A stretch of 60,431 bases of DNA from Brachionus koreanus. Lineage: Eukaryota; Rotifera; Eurotatoria; Ploima; Brachionidae. Where the stretch lies: positions 473,828-534,258 of the forward strand of contig PJRA01000160.1 in assembly GCA_016987375.1 (NCBI GenBank), written 5' to 3'. Positions 37,349 to 50,144 of this stretch are shown here, piece by piece. Numbering within the stretch: position 1 is the first letter of the stretch; every line of letters starts with the position of its first letter. Made by a program: the position numbers and the translations under genes. The notes beneath the pieces are model-generated. The model searched no databases and had not been told where the DNA came from. It saw nothing but the letters and a program-made list of their open reading frames with translations.

Positions 37349-40300
37349 TTAAATAATTAGGGGTGAGTATTTATCTTTTGTTTTTTGAATGAAATTTAGT
37401 TGCTTCTAGATAATTGGCTAATGATGCTGGGTTTGTTGAATTTTTATCAGCCAATATCCTCAAGGAGACTTGGCGATAAAGCTATTACGTAAATGCTAGT
37501 TACTTATAGGTGTTTTTATACGTAATATTGTAAAGTGATGATTATCGAACTAATTTACATCGATTAGATTTATTACTTTTCTAAACAATGGTGAGTACTA
37601 GAATATTTTTTTGTTATCTAAAAAAAATTAATATAAATCAATAAACAATTTAGACTTAGAGAAATTATCTAAAAAGTGTTTAGTTGTTTTTAATATTTTA
37701 AATGATATTAACTAAATAATTGAATCTAATTTTAGGATAAATCGATCTATTAGTTGTCAGATCTATTAATTATCACCATATTTTTATACTAGCGTTAACT
37801 AAGCCGGTTTTAAAAATTATTTTTTAAATTTTTAATTTTTTGTATTTTTTCATAAAACACTTTTAGGATGATGTAAAAAAGAGACTAATAAAATTGAAAA
37901 CTGTAAGCAAAGGGTCTCAAATAAAATTTTTGAAATTATTCACTTTTTTCAATTTAAATCGAACCTCTTCTTTTGGTTCGTTTTTTTTCTTTTTTCTATA
38001 AAAAAAAATGACAAATTTTGAATTTATATTTTTGAACGATACAATTGTATTAGGTATTTTGAATTTGACCATTCTAAAAACTGATCTTTATCTATCTAAA
38101 ATTATAAAATAACTGTGGACTGAAGTGGATTGAATGGTAGGTGGATCAACATCGAGAGATGTTAAATAAAGCTTTAATAGTGGGTTTTTTTTAAAATCAA
38201 AAACAGAGACAGAACCCTTTGAAGTGGTGTAAACAATAAGTATGTTGAAGAGTAACTAGAAGCATTACTAGATTTGGTGATTTAAACTAAATGGAGAGGC
38301 TTAAAAGAAAGCAAAACACTGTCAACTAGGAGGAGACACTGTGATCTAATGGAATTTACAAGTTCCTAATAAACTTGATAAGCTAAGTTGGTACATTGTT
38401 GGTAAAACTGTGTATATTACAAGATATAATCGATAGCTACCAAGAAAAGAGCTCGTAGAAAAGTTCTCGTGTTTGCCAAGATAATATTTTTTAATAAATA
38501 GACTTGTTAAAGATTGTTTTAGGAGATTAATAAATGAATTAATAGAATTAAAACAATTGATCTGTTAAAAAAAATAGATAAACTTTTGAAAGACACAAAA
38601 ATATTGCTTAAAAGTTTTTTAAAAATTAAAAAAATTTCAAAAAAGTTTTATTCTCTTTTTCAGAAAAGAATTCTTTATTTTTCAGACTTTCATAATTCAT
38701 CTGTATCAGAATCTAATTCATAATAAAAATCATGATGTTCAAAAATTAAGTCTGATCTTTATTAGTTTAAAATTTTTTAATATCCAAAAAAATTAGAATT
38801 TAGGCTCTAAAACATCGTAGATTTTAAGAATTTATAGTCGAAAATGGAACCAAATAAGAGAAGTTTTAAATTTCCTGGACTGTAATTTTTTGGCTTATCA
38901 AATCAATTTTAATGTTTTTTTAATTTTTTAATTAACTTGATAAAAAATGTGATCTTATTGAAGTATATGTTCAAAATCATACTCAAAATTTTTTTTTAAA
39001 ATTTTTTAGAATATTTTTAACTTAAAAATTTAATCCAGAGACTATTTTTTCTTGTGTAGCAGAACATTTTAAACAAAAGTAAATTAAAAGTTTTGCAGAA
39101 ACTTGCAGACATAGAAAAATATGATTAAAATTGAATGCTTACTTTGAAAATAATCCTTCTGCAAATAATATTTTACTCAAAAAAAATAAAAAAAAACCTG
39201 AACCTGATTTTAATGATTATTTTTGAGCATCATGATCATTCTAATTTGATCATAAACTTCAATATGTGATATTTTAAATAATTATAACAAATTTTAAGAA
39301 AAAAAATTTTTTCATTAATTGTTTTATTCAATTAAGAAATTACTTTAAAATAAAAAATTAAAATATCCTTTTTAAAAAATTATAGAAAGAATATAATTTA
39401 ATTATTTTAATTTATTGATGAATCAAAATTATTTGAAACATGAAAATAAAAATAAATTTTTTTTAACTTATATTTTTGCTTATAAGATACAATTTTTTAA
39501 AAACCCAAATTTTTGACTTAGTTATTTAATTTCGTTATGCTTCTTTTTTGTTTTTGTCAAAATTAAATTTGAAAAGGAAACAAGAAATAGTTTGTTTTGA
39601 TTTTTAATTTCGATCAAAAACTTTATTTTAATACTGTTTTTAAATTTAATTCTAAATCTTTTTTTTTTAAATAAATTTTTGGCCTAAAAAAATTCGGATA
39701 AAATATCCACATTTTGTTGATTACATAAAATATATTATTTTTCTCTTTTGATTTACCTTTTGAATTTGATGAAGAATTTTCTGAAAACAACTTAACGATA
39801 TATGAAACCAAAGGATATCTAGATTATATTATTTTATTGAATTACCAAAATTATGCCTTCAACCCATAAAATCGGATATGAAGATTTCTAATGATCAGTA
39901 TCAAAATATTGCATAGCCTTTTGCGAATAATAAATTTATTAAATTAAATACTAATCAATTAAAGCATCTTTGACTTGTGTAAAAAATAATCTAAAAAAAT
40001 TGGTATCAGACAATCATAAATATTTATTATGTTATTATTTTATTTGTTGGAAATTTCCCACTTTAAAATTTTAATTTGAAGTCTTTAGCGTCAATGAAAA
40101 GATTTAACAACTCATAGGCATATTATTAAAATCGAAGAATAAAAAAATTCGAGACATACTTAAAGCATCCAGAGACGCAATAGAAATCAAAAAATCATAT
40201 TTCAATTTATTCAACAAGTAATGTCTTGATGCTAATTTATTATTACTTAAAAATCTCTCTTGCTGTAAAATTAGCAATTTTTTATTACTTTCGTTTGGGA

Positions 40301-43141
40301 TCTTATTTACCATGATTTTATTTTTTAGATTAAAAAAAGATGCTGCTTAAAAAAATTTAAATGTCCTTAAAAAAATCAATTTTTCTAATACTTAAAACTA
40401 AATTAAATAAAAAAAATTCAGCTTTGCTTTAAGAGACGCATTCATAATAAACTCAAAATTTTTTCAAGTCTTTTTCTTTCCTCAATCTTTCTCAAATTTA
40501 AAAAGCTAGCTATAAACGAAAATTTTTCATTTTAAAAAATGATCAAATTCTACAATTGTTTTTGTATTCTTTGTGAAATAGTTCTTAGAATAGAAATTTG
40601 ATAGTAGTAGTATTTGCAGTCTAGTTATTTCTATCCTATATAGAAATATCGATACGTATTAAAATATGTTTTTTTGTATCAATTTTTTAAAATAAAACGA
40701 TAAAAATATTCAACCTTCATTTTTATAGAATTTCAGTAGCCTGATAAAAATAGGAAAAAGAGCTTTTAGAATATTGTTGACAAAAATTAATGCTTTATTA
40801 TCAAAAAATTGAGAACAAAGAAAACATATTTGAATATTTAGATGTAAAAATTTGAAAAGCAAAAACTATTTTAAAAAAATAAAAAAAAATGCCAAAATTT
40901 TTGACAATTTTTTTTCTGTATGTCATTTATTGATGTCAGATTAGTTCTTGATTAAAACGATTAGTATATTAGAATACTATACGAACTAATTCGATTTCTC
41001 GAATTTGATGGAATTATAAAAAGTAAATGCGGATAATTGAGAACAAATATTTGTATTAAGAGCAATTTAAGCAGGATAACCATTTTTCTGTTCGGTTAGT
41101 AAAATCTAATCTTGAATTTGAGAAATAAAGAGTAGTATTAGGTCGAATAAATGAGCAAGTTTTATTTATCCCATTTAATAAATAAATCATTAAAAAAACA
41201 ACTAACCAAAAGTGACTGAGAATGAAAGTAAATTTACAAAAAATAGAAATTAAATTTCAATTAATGATGAAAATGCTTTGATTATTTAATTACACAAGAC
41301 AAAATTGCGTGGTTTCTTGTACGTACCAACAATGAAAATTTCAACGAATTACTTTATAAAAAGATAGACGGAAATTTGCAGGAAAAATAACATAATCCGA
41401 ATATTAGATCAAGTTATTTGTATTATGCAATATTGTTCATTGGAGCCAATGTTTTGTTTTGTTTTGTTTTGATTAATATTTTAAATAAAATTTTATACTT
41501 GATTTACCTTTGTTTAAGGAAATTAGAAAAACTAAACAATTTCGAATTTTTTCATAGATTTATTTTTTCCCATTCTTAAGTATTTCTTATTTTTATATTA
41601 TGAAAAATTACGATTGTTTTTTATTTAACTTGGCTTCAAATGAGTCAATCCTTAATAATAATGATCCTATTTACCCAAAAGATTTAGTTTATTCGCGCTT
41701 TTTCTACTTTTTAATCAGAAACTATTCATCATTAAAGATTTTTGTTGAATCATCTGATTTAGTTTATTAAACTCAATTACAATAAAAAACAAACCCAACT
41801 GTTTTCTTTAAATTAAAAATTACAAATCTATTATCATTAAAGTAAATCTCAAAGACCAATACAAAAATTCTAGAAATTCTATCGAAATATTTTAGTGCAT
41901 TTAAATTTGGGAAAACCAAAAATTTTTTCTAAAGTGTGCATTTTTTTTTAAAATTAAAGAATAATTAATTAAAATTTAAGATCTAACATCAATAAAAACT
42001 TATTTTTGTTGATTTTTCTTTTGTAAATTTAAAAAAATTATTTTTAGGAAGTTATGATAGTTCAGACATCTTTATTCTTTTTTTTTTTTATTTAAAAATA
42101 CGGTTAAGTTTAAATATTTTGCTACAAATAATATTCATATTTTCATAAGAGAATTAATTATTTGTGACAAAGATTAAATGGTAATTAGCATACTGTCAGA
42201 CACCTGTCTTTAGCTGATCAAAATTTATTTATGCAAGGCTAAAAATTTTCTAAAAATAAGGAAAAAATTTGATATCATGCGAAAATTTGTTTATCAAGAA
42301 ATGTTCATTAAATTTCTAATTGTAAACCAAAAAAAATTTTTTTTAAATAATTAATTTTATCAGCTTAATTTCCACTCTCTCTAATAATAATAATAAGCCA
42401 ATAATTATTTATCTCTTCTTTCTGTTACAATAAAATTTGACGCTTCAATAATTTTTTTTGCTTGCGTCAAACAAATAAGACGTAAAATATTCTAAGTAAT
42501 AATTTCGGAGTTTTTCTTTTAATAAAAAATAGTAAAATTGTATTAACCTGAATTATTATTTTATGAAGAAAAAACAAAATATATTGAAAATGAAAAAAAA
42601 ATCGAATGCTAGTTCTGTTTTTAATGAAGTAGTTGAATAATGGTTTTTAGATGTATCTTGAACCAAAAAGAAAGATAAATGGTTGAGATAAAAATAAATT
42701 GATTATCAAACTAAACCATAATAAAAAAAGTTGAACAATTGCTCAATATGATGTAAATTTAATATTATTAAATAAATCTTGTTTGCCTTTGATTGTTTTT
42801 AAAATCAAAAATGGTATCATGCTAATAACTAATAAAACAAAAATCCTATATGGAAAAGTATTAGATCATAAGAATTTCCTCAACTATCTACCAATAATTT
42901 AATCAAATTAACCTGAATCAAGTGAAACTGATTAATTTTTTTTGCTTTTGATTTTAAAAGTAAAAAAACAATGGAATTATCGTAGAAAATTTTAATATGA
43001 ATTAGCTGTAACTGACAAGAAATGCATATTTATTTGAATTTTTTTTGATGATGAATAGAATTAATTATTGACAAAATTTTATTCAAATGAAAAGATCATT
43101 AAAAAAAATAGGGAAATATTTCGTCAATTTTTTTATCCCTC
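37349..43141. other. Gene-poor interval (5.8 kb)
   Basis: Holds the GPCR promoter and the CFAP206 3' flank. A slightly less AT-rich stretch at about 38100-38520 has broken frames of coding-like composition but no family I recognise. A MITE lies at 38952-39268, a (gtttt) microsatellite at 41453-41471, and a short agtagtagta tract near 40604. Open frames at 39623-39811 and 40104-40313 are unsupported. Confidence 0.5.
38952..39268 (-). mobile_element. MITE, family shared with CFAP206 intron 7
   Basis: Left end tattgaagtatatgttcaaa and right end tttgatcataaacttcaata are imperfect inverses. Inner blocks (gcagaaggat, caaagtaagcattcaat, tatgtctgcaagtttctgca on the minus strand) match the element at 44924-45275 on the plus strand. 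About 317 bp, non-coding. Borders are approximate. Confidence 0.7.
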
Positions 43142-46100
43142 TCATTTTTGATCAACATCAATTGTGAGATCTACTTTCTGCATTTGGGTAGATTTGAAAG
43201 AGCCATCTGAATTTCGTTCAACACCTCTGAGGCCAGCTAAATAAACTTTCGGCTGTGGAACATTTGAATAACTATCCGTTTTGGTTTGAGCTCCTTTTTC
43301 TCTTTAAATTTAAATTAATTAGGTTTTTCTTTCTAAAAAGCAAATTATTTGCCAAGTTAAAGGAAAAAAATTTATTAGTAAAACAAAAAAAAAATTTTTA
43401 ATATTTTTAATCTAAAAAAATAAATCATTTTCATTCTTTCATGATATTATCTTATAGCTAAAAAAATCTTATAGACTAAATTAATTATTTTAAATAAAAT
43501 TAATATAATTATTCATAAAAAAAGAGAAATTTGAAATAAATTTTTTCCTAGAAGAAAATAAATGGAAAAGTAACTTACTTTGGCAACCAAGTTTGAGTAA
43601 CATTGTCTCTACGATAATTGCTAAAATCAGTCTGAACCGAATGAGTTACTTTGTTTCTTAAATTTGTCTAATTGAAAATAAAAAATAGATATAAAATGCA
43701 TTTAAATTAGAATTTATTCACCATTTTTAGAGCCTTTCTCCTTAATTCCCACTCGTTCCATTCGTAAGACTTGACTATATTATAATCTAAAATATGAGTG
43801 TCTGTTTGAGTTTCCATGTCAGTTTTAATGATCGGTTTTTGAATTAGTTTACTCTAAAATAAAAATTTTCTTTCTTTTTTAATAAGAATTAATAAAAAAA
43901 ATCTTTATCCTACATCTCCATACTGTGTTATTGACTTAAATTGATTGTGCATTTCGAGTAATTGAATAAGCTCTGGATTTCGCTTGGCCGTGCTAACTAT
44001 TTGATTGAGATGTCTAGAGAAATTTGATTTAGATCTAATAAATTTTTTTAAACTAGCCTACTGTGGAACATTGCGAGCAAACTCATAAGCTGCTTTTTTA
44101 CTGGAAAAAACGTAAAAATTGTTATTGTATTGAAGTACTCCAATATTTGGATTAGCTGGTAATAATAAAAAGTCGCTATTACTCAGAGACTGGGCACAAA
44201 AGCTTTTAAAAGCTAAACTGAGCTTTTCGAAATTCAGGGTCGTATCCGGAAACAACCAGTCTAAATTTTCGAAATCATTGGGATTAACTCTTTCATTTTC
44301 TACTTCTTTAATTCTCTCTGCATCTGTTTTCAATATTTTTATCTCATCTAGATAAGGCTGAAGAAACTCATCAGTAAAAATTTGTCTGTGATTCTAAAAA
44401 TATGAAAAAATGAAAAAAAGAAAGTTTAAACTAAATTAAATACCATGGCAAAAGGCTCTAAATTATACAAAACATTGCTTAGAACACTTATTAATACAAG
44501 CTCATCTTGGAAACCTATCCATATGTTTGCAAGTTGAATGAACTGAGGCTATTTTTAAAAAAATTTTAAAAACTTTTTAATTTTTGTATTTTTCTGTGTA
44601 TTTAAAATTTAATTAGAATAAAAAAAATGTTCAATAAAAAATATATTATTTTCTTAGTTCATATTTAAAAAAAAATTTGTCTATGAGTATGACAGCTAAA
44701 TTTATTCTAAAATTTTGATTAAAGATTTATTCTTTACAATTCAGGAAAAAATTTAAAATATTTAACATAATCTTTTAAAAGATGACTAAATGATATCTAT
44801 CATGATAATAGTTGACTTCGAAAATTTGTTATATTTTAAAACAGTTAAAAAAATATAATTTCGATTTTAAAAAAATATTTTTTACTTTTATTATCCATAT
44901 TAAAAAGATGACGTATTTTTTTTGGCAAATAGAGGTTTATGATCAAAATAAAATGATCATGCTCAAGAGTTTTCATTGAAAAAAGATTTTAAAATATTTT
45001 TGAGCAAAAAATTTTATTGCAGAAGCATGGTTTCAAAGTAAACATTCAATGCTTATTTGATTATGCTTACTTGATTTTTTATGTCTGCTAGTTTCTGCAA
45101 AAGATTTCTGAATGCAGACTTATGCACAATAGATGGATATCGTTGAACAGGTTATGCTAAACGTGAAAACATTTTTCAACATGTAATTTTTCATTTAAAA
45201 AGCTTCTTAGAAATTTGTAAAAAAAATTATATTTGAGCATGATCTTAAAATTTTGATCATTAACTTCAATATGCCTTTTTTTTAGTTAGTGGCTTTAGCC
45301 AAAAATAGTTAATTAAGATATTGCTTATTTCTTATAATTTTTCTTCTCTTTGATTTTTGATGATCAAAAGCACAATTTAAAAAATATTCTTAATTTTCTA
45401 TTAATGCTACTAAATAAAAAAAATTAAAATAGAAATGAAAATCAGTTTAAAAAATATGAAATAATGAAATCATGAACCGAGGTTTTTCTATACATTTTTT
45501 ACTACTGCATCTTTAAAACATTTAATTTTCTTTCTCTTTTAAATTAAAATTTCTTCTAAAAAAAAATTTTTCTTTTTTTATGTCAAGCTTTATGTCAAAA
45601 CTATCCTGTATTATTTTTTGAAGCAAAATATTCAAAAAGATATAATTTAAGATTGATAAATAAATTTTTCAATTAAATAAAATAATTAAATACATAAACT
45701 TGAGCTGTCGGAATGGCATTTTTAGATTGAATTGTATTTTTCAAGTGATCAAGTCTTTGACCAAGTTGAACTTGTAAGTGTTCAACATTTTTGGCACATA
45801 CTATAATATCGTTTAAAATAGTCTTGAGACATATTTCATGCTGTTTTACATTAACTAATGAATCAGATAAAAGTTTACGCCGAAGCGAGCCGAAAATTTG
45901 ATTCTTGTTATTTTCAAGTAAAGCTAAAAAAAAAATTTTTAAGACATTTAAAAACATTTTTAATATTCATTTTTCCAATAATTCACCTGTATATTTATAA
46001 GCTGATCTTACAGTATGCTCGATAACTTTGTCTACTTCTTCAGTAGTTGCAGGAATCGCCTGGTTAAGTATAGCTGGTACTTAAAAGGAATATATTATTA

Positions 46101-47913
46101 TTAATGATTATAAAATTTCAAAATGTTATTAATATATCATGTGTTTAAATTTGTTATTAATAAAATAATTTTTAATTTAAAAAAATTTAAAAAAAATTAT
46201 TTTTAAAAAATACAAAAAATAAAAAATTATTTTTTAGTTTTTACTTTAAAATCGAGTTTTGATGACACATTAAACTAAGGCTTTCAGTGTTTGATGCGGA
46301 CCTTAACGCGTGATTACGCTATTAGAGCATGCGCTCAAAGTTAACAACATTATAGCATGGGCGAGATGTACTTTGGTGCATGGTCCAAAGACGTGTTTTA
46401 ACTTGTGGTGCAGCATAATCGAACAAGGGAATACGGTAATTTAAAATTTTAAATAAACTAATAATTATTTTTAATTTTAAATTTGAATTCGGCATTTTAT
46501 TACATTTAAGTTCTAAAATAATCGCGTTCACAAACTATGAAGATGTCTGGTCTTATTGACATGTCTCAAATATTTTATATTCGTTTGTTTTAATTTACTT
46601 CATAATTTTTATATGTTGATTTCAATTTTTTATTAAAATTTAGCTGTTCAATTATAAACTGAAATGGAAAACTTGCTCTATTGTTGAGATAACTACAGTG
46701 TGTATCTAAGTTTGAATTTTAGAAGGCTAATAGGTTATACTATGTAAATAAATTTATATGAATAATGTTTAATTAGATCAAGAATTTAAATTTAAACACA
46801 TAATACAATTCAGAATTGAATGTAAGTTAGAAATTAATTTATATTCATAAATTTTAAACTTTTTAATTACTTAAATAATTTAAATTTTTAAATTTACTGA
46901 TAATAAAAAATGATGAGATTTTTTTAGAATTCCTAATCTAAAAAAATTATTTTTTCGAAAATTCATAATGCCTAAATACTGCCTATTCTTAATTTTCGGA
47001 ATATAATTTCTAACTTTTGTATAAATCTGAGAGAATTTTTAAGATAAAATAAAATTCTTAATGTACGGTCATCAATTCCTTCTCCGCCTTTTCCGCACTC
47101 TTTGTTAAACAATCTAATACCAGTCACTATCAAACTTAACTCAACTAGCTGTTTTTCTTTATCACGTTTGCTCATTGACATGAAAGTACCGAGTTCAATT
47201 GGTGGAAAAACACTCTGGAGAGCAGCTAAATAAAAGGTTAAAATAGAAAAATAAAATAAATTTGAAATTAGAATAAACCTGTGGCTTCACGAACGACTGA
47301 TATATCAGTTGGACTTCCCAGACCGGAACGAAGCAAAATGGCTGATACAATTTTTCTGTATAATGTTTCAAGATCTTCTTTTGTTTTAGCTCTTGAATCT
47401 GTTATTTCTCGGATGACGGGCTGCAGTCGCGATTCCAATACTCGTCTATGTTCTTCTAAGAATTCGGCTATTAAAGCAAATTTTAAAACTTAATTGATCC
47501 AAAGTCACAATAAAAATCATACATCTGGTGGTATAATTCATGTCAAAATAAACTTGCATTTTAATAGTGTCAAGCGATGGAGAACGTACATCCAAAAGAC
47601 GATCAACACAGAGCTTTATTTAACAGTCGTTATTTTATTTAAAATTAAAATATGATTATATTAAGTCTACTTTGATAAGTTTCTGAACATCATCTTTAGT
47701 CAATTGTCTATCAACATGAAATTGATTGTCAGGATCAAGAACCACTGCTTTTACCTTTTAATTTTTTACAATCAGATTTTTAAATAAAAAATAACTTTTT
47801 TTTACAATAAAGGCAACTAGAGTTTCAGAAACAATTTGACCTCTGGTTGTACATTCTTGAATTATTTCTCTGATTATATTTTTTATAACTGTTTCCGCTT
47901 GAGTTTTAGACAT
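43142..47913 (-). CDS. CFAP206: Cilia- and flagella-associated protein 206
   Basis: Thirteen exons: 47913-47806, 47754-47671, 47613-47523, 47467-47279, 47225-47067, 46079-45987, 45923-45694, 44548-44444, 44393-44062, 44013-43914, 43853-43722, 43667-43579 and 43301-43142. All phases close; 623 aa against 622 in human. Strong family match throughout: TQAETVIKNIIREI, VKAVVLDPDNQF, TIKMQVYFDMNYT, LRSGLGSPTDI, VTGIRLFNKECGKGGEGIDD, LDWLFPDTTLNFEKL, LLLPANPNIGVLQY, SYEWNEWELRRKA and PKVYLAGLRG. CFAP206 acts in motile cilia, where it is needed for assembly of the radial spoke 2 base and for normal beating. Introns 5 (987 bp) and 7 (1,145 bp) are enlarged; the latter contains a MITE. The rest are short. 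Expression is expected only in ciliated cells and sperm. Confidence 0.97.
44924..45275 (+). mobile_element. MITE in CFAP206 intron 7
   Basis: About 352 bp. Left end ggcaaatagaggtttatgat...tgatcatgctcaa and right end ttgagcatgatc...gatcattaacttcaatatgcc are inverse over ~40 bp. Eight T residues flank each side (44916-44923, 45276-45283), a possible but low-complexity target duplication. Inner sequence matches the element at 38952-39268. Confidence 0.75.
46262..46440. other. GC-richer island in CFAP206 intron 5
   Basis: About 180 bp of balanced composition (for example ccttaacgcgtgattacgct and gagcatgcgctc) in an otherwise very AT-rich intron. Small palindromes such as gagc-atgc-gctc occur. 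Broken frames exist but none I recognise. It could be a decayed mobile element, a conserved regulatory block, or an intron-encoded RNA. Confidence 0.4.
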
Positions 47914-48795
47914 CTTCACACTTGTATTATTCTATTATTTTTTTAATGATATTTTATATAGACCTAGTTTTGAATATTGAATATAAAGCATTTTAATTTA
48001 AGTTACTATAGAAACTAATATTTTTAATAATTCCATTATGTGTCAAATAAATTTTATTTTGCAATAATTTTATTCATTTCAAGTATAAATAAAAATGTTA
48101 GCTAAAATTTTATCTCTTATTGATTGGGTTGTTATTAAGTTACTACCAAAATTACCAGACTTGTACAAAATTCAGGAAAAAAATTGTTTAATAGTCATTA
48201 AAAAGTAATCACTAGAAATTTTGATCAAATTTATTTATTTTTTGGTGTTGGGATCCGTACACAAGGTCAGTGATCCGGTAAAAATTATTTGTAGCCGAGA
48301 CCGTATTCGCTAAACTCGGCCAACTATTTGCGGCCGGTCTTTTCTACGGTCTCAAATTTTGACCGCTTAATAATACGGCCAACCAAAAACGACGACTATT
48401 AATACGGCCAACTAAGATGCAGACGGTCATTTGGCCGGTCTCCCAAACGGTCTCAATTTCAGACCGCAAAAAAATACAGCCAACTAGTATATGAGCTATA
48501 TTTTTTAAAAGAAATTGAAATTTTAAAAAAGCTTTTAAAAAATATCATTTTTTAAAAAAAAAGCCTTTAACTTCAGTAATTTTTTTTATCATAATAAGTA
48601 ATTTTTAGAGATTTTTTGTTAAAAAAATTTTCAAAAAAATATTTGAAAAATATTCAAATTAATAATAATTAATAATAATAATAGTTAATATTCTACAGTC
48701 AAGTTTAGTTTAACTAAACTAACAAAGCAGGAAGACTAACGTAATCCCGCTTTAGACTTTTCGTTTTTTTTGTTTCTACCGACATTGTCCAATCT

Positions 48796-48978
48796 NNNNN
48801 NNNNNNNNNNNNNNNNNNNNNNNNNNNNNNNNNNNNNNNNNNNNNNNNNNNNNNNNNNNNNNNNNNNNNNNNNNNNNNNNNNNNNNNNNNNNNNNNNNNN
48901 NNNNNNNNNNNNNNNNNNNNNNNNNNNNNNNNNNNNNNNNNNNNNNNNNNNNNNNNNNNNNNNNNNNNNNNNNNNNNN
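48796..48978. other. Assembly gap (183 N)
   Basis: Run of 183 undetermined bases inside the long-arm element. Frames crossing it are meaningless. Confidence 1.
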
Positions 48979-49140
48979 AATCTTGACTCATAATTCAAAC
49001 TTCTTATTTATGGAACAAGTTTCGTTGCTCTTCTTTGTACTTGTTCAAGTTTAAGTATATCCTTCTTTAAATAAGGATTCCAGGCAGGTGCACAGTATTC
49101 TAGATGCGGTCTAACATAAATTGTCTTTGATTCTTATTTT
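48979..49140 (-). mobile_element. LINE reverse-transcriptase fragment inside the hAT-type element
   Basis: Minus strand reads [20 protein letters not shown], then [18 protein letters not shown], a stop and IRSLNYESR, the end of a non-LTR reverse transcriptase of the same group as the IARS2-intron relic. Continues towards the gap, so its full length is unknown. Confidence 0.8.
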
Positions 49141-49744
49141 TTTTCAAATTTTTAATCATAAAATAAATAAACAGTTAATTAAATAGTTATAAATTTTAAA
49201 ATCTTTATTTCGGAAGAAAATTTAGAGCGTTTGGGAGATATTTTTGCCGGCGGCCAAATAACCGCCGGCAAAATAGTTGGCCGTATTTTTTTGCAGTCTG
49301 AAATTGAGACCGTTCGGAAGACCGGCCAATTTACTGTCCGCAAAATTGTTGGCCGTATTTGTGGCTGCCAGTTTTAAGCTGGCCGTATTTTTTTGCGGTC
49401 AAAATTTGAGACCGTTTGGAGAACCGGTCGTCTGACTGCAAAAAACCGTCCGCAATTTTGACCGGTTCGCTTAGACCGCATCCAACACTATTGTTTTCAG
49501 ATTTTATTAAAAAATTTTAAGTGCATTTTAGGAATAGAATCAATTTTCAAAATTATAAAAATAAAGCTCTGAAATATTTCAAAAACATCTAAAATGTTCT
49601 GATCAAATTCGAAAAATTAAATTTGATCAAAATTTTTGTTTTACTATTTGATTCAAGATTCTTTCAGAGAGATCCAGTTTAAGATCTTACCAAATAACTC
49701 TTTAAAATAAACTTTACCAAGAATTCCAGCATACAAGCATTATT

Positions 49745-49830
49745 TCGGAAATTAAGGGAAGAAAAGCACCAAGAACAAAGATGACTTGGAGAAGAACAGC
49801 CGAAAAATATGATCACATGAGATCAAATTA
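49745..49830 (+). mobile_element. Short non-LTR retrotransposon relic
   Basis: Plus strand reads GRKAPRTKMTWRRTAEK, matching the GRPKTTWRRT block of the element type seen at 29.5 kb. Too short for further classification. Confidence 0.55.
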
Positions 49831-50144
49831 AAATAAATACCAAGGGCAGTTTTTTGTGGAGGACACTTGTGAACATCTTGTTTTTTAAGTGGAATTAAAA
49901 GTTAGAAGAAAAAAACATTGTTATTTTAAGACAACTTAGAATTTTGTTTAAATTTGATAATATAACAGACACTTTTCGGAACATTTCTCTTAAAAAAATA
50001 TTCAAATTATTCTTAATTCTTAAAAATACAAACACCTTTGATTATAATTAATTTTGCAGTTTTTGCATATAAGTTTTAAAAAAAAATAGCCAACAAAAAA
50101 AGCTTCTATCGAAACAAAATAATTGAACTTAATAAATAGCAATT

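Larger units (their letters stand above)
48243..49490. mobile_element. Long-arm hAT-type element
   Basis: Begins TGGTGTTGGGATCCG and ends cgcatccaacacta. Left arm (48243-48490) and right arm (about 49230-49490) are inverse over ~240 bp. Each arm repeats a module like acggtctcaaattttgaccg followed by aaaaaaatacggccaac. Flanks ttattttt and ttgttttc match at six of eight positions, a possible aged target duplication. The centre holds AT-rich DNA, an assembly gap and a LINE fragment. The terminus and GC-rich style recall the element at 12842-13426. Lies between CFAP206 and POFUT2. Confidence 0.8.

Noticed and set aside
40104..40313. 69-codon open frame on the minus strand
   Set aside because: Has an ATG and mixed composition but no recognisable motif, partner exon or flanking signal; not enough support.
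48714..49054. Open frames crossing the run of N
   Set aside because: Artefacts of translating undetermined bases; the flanks encode a LINE fragment.
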